Source: Anaeramoeba flamelloides (Eukaryota > Metamonada > Anaeramoebidae). Taken from it: a stretch of 64,000 nt of DNA. The stretch is from the NCBI GenBank assembly GCA_027625915.1, contig JANTQA010000045.1:992001-1056000 (forward strand), written 5' to 3'. The translations under genes were made by a program, and so were the position numbers. Shown here piece by piece: positions 45,241 through 56,500 of the stretch; the stretch's first letter is position 1, and every line of letters begins with the position of its first letter. The notes under the pieces are model-generated. The model did not search any database. It worked only from the letters and a program-made list of their open reading frames with translations, and was not told the origin of the DNA.

Positions 45241-46345
45241 TTTGATTTTTTATACTTTTTAACTTTACCAAATTTCCCTTCTTAAGTTTTTGGGTTCTTT
45301 CTGTTCCCCCTCTTTTTGTTTTTTTAGGGTGTATGGAAGAGCCAAAAGGAATAAAAAATCATTATATGAATTGGTAGACTTGGTCAAGACTAACCTAACC
45401 AAACTTGTTCATGATCAGATCTAAAACGAATCGAACTTGACTTATGAAACTGAAGAGAACTGAATCCAACAAATGCCATCTGAAACCAACCAAAGTGAAT
45501 GGAATTGAACTTTTTGTACAATCTGTCAATTCGTTACTTTGAATGGAGTTTTTGCTGTGGAGTTGGTGTCTTGGAATGTGATTTTGCGAAAACAAGATTT
45601 GGGATACTTTCAATGAAAAAAAATAAAAAAAAAGTAAAGTAACCCAAAAGAAAATTTTGAAAACCAAATCTTATTCTTAAAAAAACAGTACTTAATAAAT
45701 TCAAAGATATAATATAAAGTTCTAAATTAAAACTTAATAAAGTAGCCAATTTCATTTGATTTATAGTTGTTCAAATATTTAGATCTCTTTATTAAAACAA
45801 ATTATGGGTGGGGATCCAAAAAAAAATCGGCCTAAAAGGAAAACAAACACCAACCCATTCAACACTTGGGGTACCTAAAAAAACTTTTCAATAAAGTTTT
45901 TAATGTTTTCTATAATTCTTATTGTCTTTCATTTCTTTCTTTTCTTTCTCTTTTTCTTGTTTTTGTTTCGAAATTAATTTTTTTCTTTTCATTTTTTAAA
46001 GAAATAATAGTCTATGAGTTAGAATCCTACATTAATTATAGCATTTATAAATAAACTTTTAATACAAGTTTAGAATTTCAGGAAGTGCTGTAGAGTGTCC
46101 TCAAGTGCTGTCAAAATCCTATCTTTCCCCAGAATTCAATGGGATAGAGTAAAATAAAATATTTTGCTTGATTCTTTTAAATTCTGGTAAAGATAACAAT
46201 GTTTTTTTTTAATTTTTGAAATAATTAGAAAATTAAATAATTTTGTTTTCATTTCTGAAATTAAAAAAAAACTTTTCAGCAAACAAGAGACAATTTTTTG
46301 AATCACCTTTCTTCAATAATTTAAAAAAATAAAAAAAAATAATAT
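45241..46345 (+). mobile_element. SINE-like poly(A) retroelement (SL family), copy 2
   Basis: Almost identical to 62918-64000 and related to the reversed copy at 12197. It starts near TTTTTTATACTTTTTAAC and ends TTTCTTCAATAATTTAAAAA, a tail like that of the LINE-1 family. A palindromic module (CCAGAATTCAATGGGATAGA and partner) lies at about 46085-46275. The overlapping short frames have no domains. Confidence 0.7.
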
Positions 46346-46942
46346 TTTTTTGATAATATCCATTTTTGTTTTTTTTCATAGATCAGCATAATCAATCTTT
46401 TTGAAGATTCTAATTTCCTTCAATAGTTTTTTATCTAGGGTAACAAGATAAGTTATCTTTTTTTATCTTATCATCGTTTTTCATTTAGAAATAATAAATA
46501 GAGTTAAGTTCTTTTTTCAGTGCTTTTTTTTTGGATCGATTTTAAAATCATAAATCATTTTTTGAAAATATTTATTCTTTTTTTGAAGAAGCTTTTTTTA
46601 AAAGAAAATAACAGGCAATCCTTTTTTGTTGAGAGTTAGTGTTTGATTTTTGTTTGTGTTTGAAGTGTTCGTTTGATGATCTGATTTTTGAATATAGACT
46701 TAATATCAAAAATCAGGGTAGATTTTACCTCAGATAAAAATTTGTTTAATTAACTGTGTTTTTTTTTTTTTGAATAACAATGTATATTACTAGAGTGTTT
46801 AGAGATAAGAACCAATATTGATTAATAAATAAAAATATAGTGTAATCGTTTTATTTTTTGAAAGAAAAATGGAAAAAGATAAAAATAATAATAATAAAAA
46901 AGTTTTTTCTAAAATTTAGCATATTTTTTGTTTGTGTAATAT
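46346..46942. other. 3' flank of the repeat-protein gene
   Basis: AT-rich with no gene recognised. Because the gene is on the minus strand this is its downstream region. Confidence 0.4.
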
Positions 46943-48646
46943 TTAGTTTTGAATTTTGTTTGTTTGAGATAGACGTTGAAATGCTTGGATTCTTTGTTGA
47001 AAAGTAGATTTTGGATTTTGTTGTTGATTAAAAGTCTTTGGTTGGGATGTGGATTGATATTCTTTTTTCGATCGCCAGTTGTTTTGTTGTAATTTCTTTG
47101 ATTGTTGATTGGAGAAACCACTATTCTGTTTTGGGTTGTTCTTTTGAGAATGGCTACGAAAGGTGTTTCTCCTTTGTTGAAAATTAAAATTTGAATTTTG
47201 TTTTTGATTAAAAGTCTTTGGTTGGGATGTAGATTGAGATTCTTTTTTCGATCGCCAGCTGTTTTGTTGTAATTTCTTTGGTTGTTGATTGGAGAAACCA
47301 CCATTCTGTTTTGGGTAGTTTATTTTAGAATGGATATGAACGGTGTTTCTCCTTTGTTGAAAAGTAGATTTTCGATTTTGTTTTTGATTAAAAGCCTTTG
47401 GTTGGGATTTTTGTTGATAATTTAAATGATTGTGAGGGATTTTTTTTGTTTGGTTTTGATTTGTATGAGATTTTGGTTGTTCATTGTTTTGTAATAGTAA
47501 AGGAGGTAATGTAGTAATTGGTTGTGAGGTAGACTGATCTTTTAAATGATTGTGAGGGGTGTTTTTTGTTTGGTATTGATTTGTATTAGATTCAAATTGT
47601 TCATTGTTTTGGAATAGTAAAGGAGGCAATGTAGTAATTGGTTGTGAGGTGGATTGATCCTTTAAAGAACTTTGAGATTTATTTGTTTCGGATTGATTTT
47701 TATTAGATTCAAATTGTTCATTGTTTTGGAATAGTAAAGGAGGTAATGCAGTAATTGGTTGTGAGGTGGATTGATCTTTTAAAGAACTTTGAGATTTATT
47801 TGTTTCGTATCTATTCTTAACATATTTTGGTTTTTCTTTTTGTGAACCCTGATTCTGTTTTGGGTTGTTCTCTTGAGAATGTCTATGAATGGTGTTTCTC
47901 CTTGGTTGAAAAGTAGATTTTGGATTTTGTTGTTGATTAAAAGTCTTTGGTTGGGATGTGGATTGATATCCATTAAATGATCGCCAGTTTTTTTGTTGTA
48001 ATTTCTTTTGTTGTTGATTGGAGAAACCATTATTCTGTTTTGGATAGTTTATTTTAGAATTGATACGGACGGTGTTTCTCCTTTGTTGAAAAGTAGATTT
48101 TGGATTTTGTTGTTGATTAAAAGTCTTTGGCCGAGATGTGGATTGATATTCTTTTTTCGATCGCCAGTTGTTTTGTTGTAATTTCTTTGGTTGTTGATTG
48201 GAGAAACCACGATTCTGTTTTGGGTTGTTCTTTAGAGAATGGCTACGGAAGGTGTTTCTCCTTTGTTGAACAGTAGATTTTGGATTTTGTTGTTGATTAA
48301 AAGTCTTTGGTTGGGATGTGGATTGAGATTCTTTTTTCGATCGCCAGTCGTTTCGTTGTAATTTCTTTGGTTGTTGATTGGAGAAGCCAGTATTCTGTTT
48401 TGGGTAGTTTATTTTAGAATGGATATGGACGGTGTTTCTCCTTTGTTGAAAAGTAGATTTTCGATTTTGTTGTTGATGAAAAGTCTTTGGTTGGGATGTA
48501 GATTGATCTTCATTTTTAGATCTCCAGTCGTTACGTTGAAATTTCTTTGGTTGTTGATTCGATCTTGGTCGAGTTTTATTTTCATTATTATAGGTGTAAG
48601 TATTTTGAAAACGGTGAATAAGCGAATTAACTTTTTGTCTTGACAT
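46943..48646 (-). CDS. Q/N/S/K-rich repeat protein, 60-residue units
   Basis: The protein is 567 residues with no recognised fold. After a short unique N-terminus (MSRQKVNSLIHRFQNTYTY) come units of 60 residues (180 bp), typified by KKLQQNNWRSKKEYQSTSQP then KTFNQQQNPKSTFQQRRNT. Seven full or partial units are present. Odd units end KINYPKQN and most even units KNNPKQN, indicating a dimeric higher-order repeat. In the middle (about 47400-47830) a different repeat of about 38 residues occurs three times (LKDQSTSQPIT.LPPLLFQNN). It is predicted disordered, very basic and rich in Gln/Asn, so a nucleic-acid-binding or condensate-forming protein is possible, but no function can be assigned. The frame is intact, so selection on it is likely. 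Confidence 0.7.
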   Translation of the reverse strand: MSRQKVNSLIHRFQNTYTYNNENKTRPRSNQQPKKFQRNDWRSKNEDQSTSQPKTFHQQQNRKSTFQQRRNTVHIHSKINYPKQNTGFSNQQPKKLQRNDWRSKKESQSTSQPKTFNQQQNPKSTVQQRRNTFRSHSLKNNPKQNRGFSNQQPKKLQQNNWRSKKEYQSTSRPKTFNQQQNPKSTFQQRRNTVRINSKINYPKQNNGFSNQQQKKLQQKNWRSFNGYQSTSQPKTFNQQQNPKSTFQPRRNTIHRHSQENNPKQNQGSQKEKPKYVKNRYETNKSQSSLKDQSTSQPITALPPLLFQNNEQFESNKNQSETNKSQSSLKDQSTSQPITTLPPLLFQNNEQFESNTNQYQTKNTPHNHLKDQSTSQPITTLPPLLLQNNEQPKSHTNQNQTKKIPHNHLNYQQKSQPKAFNQKQNRKSTFQQRRNTVHIHSKINYPKQNGGFSNQQPKKLQQNSWRSKKESQSTSQPKTFNQKQNSNFNFQQRRNTFRSHSQKNNPKQNSGFSNQQSKKLQQNNWRSKKEYQSTSQPKTFNQQQNPKSTFQQRIQAFQRLSQTNKIQN

Positions 48647-51600
48647 TGGAAAAAAGAAAAGAAAAATGTTTTAATAAGAAAAAGAATTAAAGAAAAGAAA
48701 AGAAATGAAAAAAGTTTAAAAATTAATTATTTTCCACAAGAATAATATTAAAAAAAGTGATTTTGGTCTCTGTATTGGTTTCTTTGGTTGAAAAAAAACA
48801 TCTTTATCACATTTTTTTCTTGTTAAAATTCTCAGGAAATTTGATTCGTATCATAAAAATTTTTTGTATTTTTTTAAAATTTAAAGACTTTTGAGAAAAA
48901 ATCTCTCTTAAACACGATTACTTGTGTAAAAAGCTTTGTAAAATTGAGTTTGCAAAATTCGTATTTTTCGAATTAAGAAATTTTGGTTAAATATAGATTT
49001 GACTTTAATTAAAGTGTGTCATAATTGGGTTTAGATGATATTTCTATTCACACTGTACAATTAACTTGAAAGATTTTATTTCTAAATAGAATTGAACATA
49101 AATCATTCCATTTTTTAAATAATCATCACAAATATTTTTAAGGACTATGTTTGTAATTCACCAAATAGTCTCAACACAATTTGTTCCATTCTCATTTTTA
49201 AATGTAAGAAATGATCTTTAAAATACCCCCAAATTTGGATCAAAAAAAATAATTTTATTTCATTTTTTTTATGAATAATTTTACCAAGAAATTTTGAGAT
49301 ATTTGAAATTGGAACACCTTTTTAAGGAACTTTAAAATTTAAAAAAAATTATAATCACGATTTTGGACTTTTAAAAAACACTTCTCAATAAACAACTTGA
49401 AATCTAAATGATTATTTGTAAATGATTTTTGACCATTGAATTATGCTTAATGATTACATTGTCTCCACAAACTATACAAACGTTCGAGCCATACCTGAAA
49501 ATTTATATGACACAGAAATTGGTGGTCTATTATAAAATTGTATTTTTTGAAATAGAAAATTTAATTTTGATCTTAAGATAAAATTTTCAACTTCTCTTAC
49601 TTCCTTCGAGGTTTTTTTTTTGTAAAAACCAAGATAAGAAATCAAATTTTCTCATGAATTGAAATCACAAGAAATCATGGAAACTTGAAATTATTTTTGG
49701 ATCTTTGCTTTTTAAATTGTAGATACCTGAGATTAAAACAATTTTGTAAATTAAAGATCTGTATTGATGTAATTTTTTGATGGATTTGTTTGTCAATTTC
49801 CAAAACCAAAGTTACCAAATGGAACCAAAGGAACCAAAAAATCGATAACTTATTTTTAATCTTGTAATATAAATTTTATAGTTTATAATGAACATAAATA
49901 GCGTTCTTTATTGATTCGATTTGTAAACAATCTCCTTGTTATGTTACGAGTTTGGTCTGGAAGAATGAGAAATATAATATTGTTCAAAGTGATATTAGAT
50001 TATGTTGAGGAGTTGGAAGAACGACGATTAATATAATCTTAGCACCAAAACAATATCATATTTTGAGTCTGGAAGGGGAATCCAGACGCTGAATTATAAA
50101 AGGTGATTTTTCAACAAATGAAACAATATAGAGATGCTATTTATTTTTTCAACTCGGGATCTAACTCTACACAACGAAAAACAAATAATAAAAATAAATT
50201 TATACCAAAACGAGTAACAACTAATTTGTTATTTTTTAATGGTACTATGAAGTTCTTTGTCTTCAAAGGATCTTTTTTTTCCAAATGGAATTATTGATGT
50301 ACATTGAAATTAAATTGTACATTTTCTACATCGATGATAAAGCTTGGTTTAAATTCCTACAGAGACAAACTCGATCGTTCACCCATTCAATGAGATCTAT
50401 CTTCTCTTGTATTTTACGCTTGCCAAGTAACTTATGAATGTTATCAAACATAAAATCCCTCATATATTATGTTTTCTTAACAATGAATAATTTTGAACAT
50501 TCCTCCAAAATTTCTTGACTTTACATAGTAAAAAAAAATGTTTGTTTTTTTTTTCTAATTTCAAAAATTGTTAAATGTTTTTTTCACCTCTTCAAAACCT
50601 TCTATATTCATGGTCTCTTTTCTCGTTTTTCAAAGAAAAAAGAGAGCAATCATTTTTTTTATTTTTTTAAAAATGAGATTGATTTCTTTGGAAGAAAAAA
50701 TAAAAACGTTGTTTGATTTTAGACATTGTTTTTAAACAAAGAAAGGGAATTCATTAAATTTCCAACCTTTACGGGAAAGTTGATAGGCTTTTTTCTTTGT
50801 CGTCTATTGATCAAATAATTGAGTGACTTGAACCAAATTAATTTTTCAATGTTGTAAATCCTTGAGCGCGGCAAACCTTATATATTTATGAGATTAAAAA
50901 TTGGCAAAATAAATTGGTTAAAGACTTCTAAAATAACTTTAAATAACATTTTTAAAGTGGAAATTAATAGTAAAATACTTCTTATTTTACAAAAATAAAA
51001 TTCAAAAAAAGAAGATCATAAAATTTTCAAACTTTGCCTAATAACTCAAGGATTTCCGAAAATCTTTACAAAGTGACTACAATGCTATCCTAAACTGTTT
51101 TTGTGAAACAATCTCTTTCTTATCAGTAATTGTCTGGAATTATTTAGTTAAATTTTTCCAAATAAAATGTTTGAGATAAAAAAAAAATAAATAGCCCTTT
51201 TATGGTTTTTCAAACAAGTTAAATTTCAAAATAGAAAATCAATTTCAGAGTATAATAAATTTTCAAAGTAGGGCTGGAGAGACTCTATGAATTATTACAA
51301 AGGGCGTGTGATTTTATCTCATTTTTTTTTTTTTTGGTTCTTATGTTTTTCCTTGAACAAAATCTACCAAGCATTGCTAAGAGCAGAATGTCTCCTTGAA
51401 TTTTTTGGGAATATATATATTACATACCAAATATACTATAACATTTCGAATCCTTATTTGATAAATTAATTTTTGTTTGAATTATTTCTATCAAAACCCG
51501 ATTGGTTTTATCAAGAGTAATTGTACCGAGGTTTTGCGGGAAAGGTTGTGAAGAATTTTTCACGATTGGATCTTTTGGAAAATTAAGTTTAGGAAAATTA

Positions 51601-51833
51601 GTAAGATTTTTTTTTTATACAAAATAAATATTGTATCAGCCGAGAAAAAATGATCTTTTCAGTTTTTGTGAAATGGGAATTTTAAACAATTTAATTACAA
51701 TACCAAATCAATTATAATGAAATTATTCAAAAATCTCTTTGTTTTAAAATAACAAAGGAATTGTCATCTAAAATTCTCACTTATCTCCATTTTGACCTTT
51801 TTAGTGAAAATGGCAAACCTTCTCAACCTGAAC
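48647..51833. other. Long stretch without a recognised gene
   Basis: Overall slightly less homopolymeric than the introns. Short frames such as 50103-50297 and a 31-codon frame at 49443-49535 have no recognisable domains. A GC-richer patch lies at 50040-50095. The 48647-48900 part is the upstream region of the repeat-protein gene. It may hold diverged exons that I cannot identify. Confidence 0.4.
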
Positions 51834-51947
51834 TCACATACCAAAAATAAAATAAAGTAACGCCTCAGCGTCTTCTCCAGGTTTGTAACTTTCACCTAAA
51901 TAGAAATTTTCATCAAATTCTGGTTTTTTCGCAACCTTCATTTTCAT
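51834..51947 (-). CDS. Possible short coding exon
   Basis: The 37-codon minus-strand frame encodes MKMKVAKKPEFDENFYLGES then YKPGEDAEALLYFIFGM. Its composition (Pro, Gly, Glu and Asp with few poly-Lys or poly-Asn runs) is unlike chance frames here. A GTATGTGAG sequence at the end could be a 5' splice site. No family is recognised and no second exon was identified. Confidence 0.3.
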   Translation of the reverse strand: MKMKVAKKPEFDENFYLGESYKPGEDAEALLYFIFGM

Positions 51948-52401
51948 TTCGAGATATCACAGAAATCACAGAAACTAGGAGATAATCAATATCAGTTAAA
52001 AAAATATCATTTTTTCCGACTTAGATCTCACTGAATAAATATTTGTGAGATTTACCAACACTCAGAATCCTCTTTTATCAACACTGGGCATCCTATTTGA
52101 ATCACAAACATAGTTATTAATTGAAAGGTTATGAATTTTGATCTTTTTTTTTACTGATAAATTCATCTACATTTAATAAAATTTAATTCAATTTCCCATT
52201 TTGTAATCTCATATCTCAACTTTTAAAACAACTCCAGAGATAGAACCTTGAATAATAACCAATTTTACAAGTTTTTTAACATTTAAACGTAAATAATATG
52301 TTATCTTCAAAGATTGCGTAAAAAAATTTGTAAAATTGGAAATGAAGTGAAAATTTTTAGCTATTTATTTGAATTTATCAGTAACAAAATTTTTAAAACA
52401 A

Positions 52402-52420
52402 TTTCAAAAAATAAAAGTGT
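52402..52420 (+). promoter_or_regulatory. Shared upstream motif, RCC1-BTB copy 3
   Basis: TTTCAAAAAATAAAAGTGT lies 138 bp before the ATG, within the 400-bp flank that is nearly identical to that of copy 1. Confidence 0.5.
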
Positions 52421-52539
52421 TTTCAAGTTAAAAAAAGTTACCACAATTTTTGTGTCAATTTTTGTTGTGTTTTTACTCATTTTTCTCATTTTTTTTTTTT
52501 TTACCAATTTTTAACTTTCCTTCTTCATAAAAATTTAAT

Positions 52540-53173
52540 ATGACCAACATTTTAGGATTTGGTGGCAATTTTGGAAATTGGAGACAACCAAAGAATAATT
52601 TTTCACCCAAACCTGAATCTCTTACCATTTTACCAGAGGAAGTGACTCAAATTATTGATGTTGTATCAATTTATTCGAGAATAATTGTGTTTTTAAGTTC
52701 TGAAGGTAAATTATATCAAACAGATCCAAAACAATTTCAAGAAAAGTTGAAAGCAATTGAAGACATCCCACCAATTAAAAGCATCGTATCTGGTTATTAT
52801 CATATTTTAGCTGTCTCCGATGAAGAACAACCCAAAGTTTATGGGATGGGGGATAATGAATCTCAACAATTTAGTAATTTAAATAAGCAAATTGAAATGA
52901 AAAAGCCAACCCTAATTAAAGGCTTAGAAAAGATAACATTCCATGAAATTTATTGTGCTGGTTATGGATCCTTTTTTTTAAATACCACAACCAATATTTT
53001 GTATGGATGTGGGAATAATTATAATAATGAGTTAGGAGTTAAAGGTTACCAATCAAAAGAACAAATTATAAAATTACATGAAAATGTTGTAAAAGTTTTT
53101 TCTGATCATTCAGATCATGTTTTTATCATCAAAACTGATGGCAATTTATATGGATTTGGAACTAATCGAAAAG
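52540..53173 (+). CDS. RCC1-BTB-BTB protein copy 3, exon 1
   Basis: The exon is 634 nt and collinear with copies 1 and 2. It is closest to copy 1 through the first two thirds, but shares GTNRKG at its end with copy 2, a mosaic pattern that suggests gene conversion. Distinct changes include VYGMGDNESQQ in place of AYGWGNNNSQQ and GNNYNNELGVKGYQSK. The donor is AAAAG|GTTTGTG, and joining to 56501 gives GTNRKGQLGDEKQNIHKT. The predicted protein is 575 aa with an intact frame. Confidence 0.85.
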
Positions 53174-53318
53174 GTTTGTGTTTGAATAATTCTTTTTTTT
53201 CTTCTTAATTGTTTTTCTTTTTCTTTTTCTTTTTCTTTAAATTGTTTTTTGTGGTTCTTCTTTTCTATTTTTTTTTTTTTTCATTTTCTTCTTTATTTGT
53301 AATTTGAGAAGAACCTAA

Positions 53319-53516
53319 CCTTTTCAAACACCATTTTTGTACACTCAAAAAATTTTCAGAGAGTTAAAGTTCACTAATCCATTACAGGAATTGATGAAAA
53401 CACTTGACCCACTACTCTCATTTGAGAAAATGTTGGTCGATATGAGAAAAAATGCAAAAAAAATTATCAAAACTAAATCATTTTCCAGTCAAAGGTTTCT
53501 TGTTGTAAAGAATTGA
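53319..53516 (+). other. Conserved open stretch inside the intron (copy 3)
   Basis: Equivalent of 8302-8497 with the same stop and an open frame. Differences include KTKSFSS for KTQLFSS and QKIFREL for HEILGEL. Confidence 0.35.
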
Positions 53517-53849
53517 ATTACATGTGTTTACAGGGATTGGATGGATATTATAAGAATAAATTGGACGAAATTTCATCGAACCTGTTTGTAAAAATAATAT
53601 ATCTGAAAAAAAGTTTAGTCAATGTTACAAAATAAAAAGGGTGTTGTATTTATTAATAGAAAACCTATACCTTAAACAAACAAAGAAATCAACAACAAAC
53701 CTTAATTAAATATGGTACTGGTTTCTTAAAGTTCTACTATTAATAAGAAATTCTAAATATGAAAAGTCATATTTCAAAAAGTTTTCTTCAAAAAATAGAG
53801 ATAATTTTTTTTTTTTTATTTGAAGGGAGGAAGCTAGTTTCCTCTTACA

Positions 53850-54165
53850 ACCGTTAGTTTTTTTTTGAAAATAAGAAAGAAGTCTGAAAATTTTATAAAT
53901 TTTCGGTTTATTTCTCAAATTAAAAAAAACCGCCGTTAGCTTTTCTTGAGTTTTCTGTTTATTTGTAAAATTAATAGATTTTTCGTTAGGTTTTTTTGAG
54001 TTTTTGAAATAAATAGAAAATTTATTAAAATTTTCTGTTTATTTCAAAAAGTAATAAAAACCTAGAACACTTCACAATAAAATAGAAAACCTCAAAAAAA
54101 CCTAGAACACTTCACAGATAAAACAGAAAACTCCTAGGCACTTGACGTCACTCTACGGCACTTTC
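53850..54165 (-). repeat. Palindromic module array in LINE F 3' end
   Basis: Modules are based on the AAATAAACCGAAAATTTATA hairpin and the GTTAGCTTTTCTTGAGTTTT and CCTAGAACACTTCACA units. The array ends at AGTGCCGTAGAGTGACGTCA on the minus strand, directly after the LINE coding end, exactly as in LINE H. Confidence 0.65.
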
Positions 54166-54544
54166 CCTAATTTCTAAATTTTTGTTTAGAAATTTTAATA
54201 AAGAGTCATAATTTTCTTTATCATTAACCAATGATAAAATAAATAATGAGTCTTTATTTCGAATAATATCAAGAATATTATTCTTTAATTGTTTATTATT
54301 TTTATTTATTTGAATTAATTCCTTAATCCAATTTTTCGATTTTTTCCATAGAATGGGCAGTTACAAAGAAAATGATCGATATCTTCTATTATTTCCTGAT
54401 TAGAATGATTTTTACATAAGTTGCATAATTTTGTTTTTAATTTATTTTTATCATAAACATAAGAATATCTGTTTAGATAATTTGTGAAATTTCTTAATTT
54501 TAAAATGGAAGTTGAGCCTACCCATTTTAAATATTTTTTGTCGT

Positions 54545-54775
54545 TTGGTTTTTTTTAATTTTTGAAATAAACAGAAAATTTATTAAATTTTCTGTTTATT
54601 TCTTAAATTAAAAAAAAACCGCCGTTAGCTTTTCTTGAGTTTTCTGTTTATTTGAAAAATCTATTGATTTTACAAATAAAACAGAAAACCTCAAGAAAAC
54701 CACCGTTAGGTTTTCCAAAATTTAAAAGAATTGAGTTAAATCTTTGATTTTACTCTATTCTTTTGAATAGACTAA
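54545..54775 (-). repeat. Palindromic module array inserted in LINE F coding region
   Basis: The array interrupts the region coding for the LINE C-terminal domain. The flanks at about 54540 and 54780 correspond to neighbouring positions in LINE G. It has three modules: the TCTGTTTATTTC hairpin, the GCTAACGG-linked unit and the half-palindrome ending near TCTATTCTTTTGAAT. Confidence 0.6.
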
Positions 54776-56500
54776 AATCTGAGATTTTGACACGACTGTT
54801 TGTTGATATTATTATTGTAATTAATAATTTTTAAATATTCTTGACTTTTCCCACCCAGAACTATTTATAATTAACTTTTGTCTAAAATTATTTAGGTCTA
54901 CATTTAATAATTTTAAATTTCCTATTTCCCAATTAATATTTTCATCTTTTTTCTTGGAAAATATTAATTTCTGTGAAATGTGATCAAACACAAGTATTTC
55001 TAATTTTTTTTTTGAGTTTATATCTTCTTTTGTAGATTGATATTCTGGCTTGGTCAAGTTTAGCTTCAGTTTTATAAATTATGCTTGGAGAGTGTGGATT
55101 AATTTTTAAAAATTTTGTTACTTTTTTATTTATCCAAACATCAATTGAGTCAAAATCTTTTTGAAACAAATTAAAAATTACAAGTCCATAAAATAATTGG
55201 CTAATACATATTGATTTAAACATTTGTAATTTTACTCCATTGGCGAGTTTTTGTTGACTAAAAAATTTTTTAATCTTTTTAAAACTATCTTTTACTTTTT
55301 CAAAGTTTTTTTGTAAATGTTTTTCTTTTTCAAGCAAAATTCCTAAATACTTTATTTTACGATAAAGTTTTTGACTTTAGTGTTTTATCAGTATTTGGAT
55401 TCATTCCAAATTCTTTAATAATTTTAAAGATTATAATTAATTTTTTGTCAATTTCTGAAATTGGTCCTTCCATTATTAAAATCAAATCATCTTCAAACAT
55501 CTGAACATGTTTTGCAAGGTGTTTAATTTTTTCAATTAAAAAATGACTAATAAATCCAAATAATAAAGGGAAAAGAGGATTTCCTTGATAAACACCCAAT
55601 CCAACCTTTTTATAATAATTTTTTAGCCATATTTTGATTTTTTCATTTCGAATATATTTATCAAGAGCATAATGTACTAATATATGACTAATAGTATCAA
55701 AACATTTTTTGATATCAATTGTAACCACAAAGAATTCTTTATTTTTGTAATCATTTTTAAGTTTCTCTAATTCAAAAACTAAATTTAAGATAGCAATTCT
55801 AGTATCTAATTTTTTTTTAAATCCGAATTGAGAATCTGATACTAGATTCCAAGATTTTTCGATTCCTTCATAAATAAGTTTAAGAAAAAATCTTGATCTA
55901 ATGTGTTATTAATTGATATTGGTCTATAATTTAATGGAATTCCTTCATCTCCGGCTTTGTGTATAAATAAAATATTTCTTTCTTTAATGAAATTTATTAT
56001 TTCTTCTGTTGGATTATCAATCCAAAAAGTTGAGTTTATTAAAATAGAAAAATTCAAATAAAATTAGTTGATGGTGTCTAACCTTTTTATCGAACAATAA
56101 TTGTTAATAAAAATTTAAACAAATTTACCAATACATTTTTTTATTGATCAATCCAAAATTTTAAACACTGCTTTTTGTTTTTTTGTTTTAGATTTTTATA
56201 TTTTTTGTTTTATTTGTATTGTAATTTCTAAATAATTTATAACATTTCAATTAGTGAATGATTCTAATTTGTGATTTCCTTCGAGAATTTATATAATAAG
56301 ATTTTTTTTTTCAAAAATTTAAATTTTGGTATGTTGAAAATTTTGAATTGGAGTTTAGTTATAGTCTGTTCTAATCTGAATAAAAATACAAAATAAATCT
56401 TTTCTTCAATTATTTCTAAAAAAAAAAATAAAAAACAACAAAAACAAAAATAAAAATTAAAAAAAAAAAAATAAATAAATAAAAAAAAACAAAATAAAAG

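Larger units (their letters stand above)
53806..56032 (-). mobile_element. LINE F: LINE-2 family copy in copy 3 intron
   Basis: Read on the minus strand it starts in the reverse transcriptase (NYRPISINNT) and passes through CFDTISH, VYQGNPLFPLLFGFISHFL and the catalytic region FEDDLILIMEG. The usual GDPL is GNPL and YADD is FEDD here. The thumb (54984-55337) and the 54821-55057 region follow. A palindromic array interrupts the coding region at about 54545-54775. The 3' end has an array (53850-54165), then CTTCAAAT plus poly(A). It lies in the intron where about 5 kb present in copy 1 is absent. Confidence 0.8.

Noticed and set aside
48371-48643. Plus-strand frame of 90 codons opposite the repeat-protein gene
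   Set aside because: It is a by-product of the repeated sequence on the other strand.
49443-49535. 31-codon frame beginning MLNDYIVSTNYTNVRAIPEN
   Set aside because: The composition is protein-like, but stops lie just upstream, no splice partner is visible and the length is too short to support a gene.
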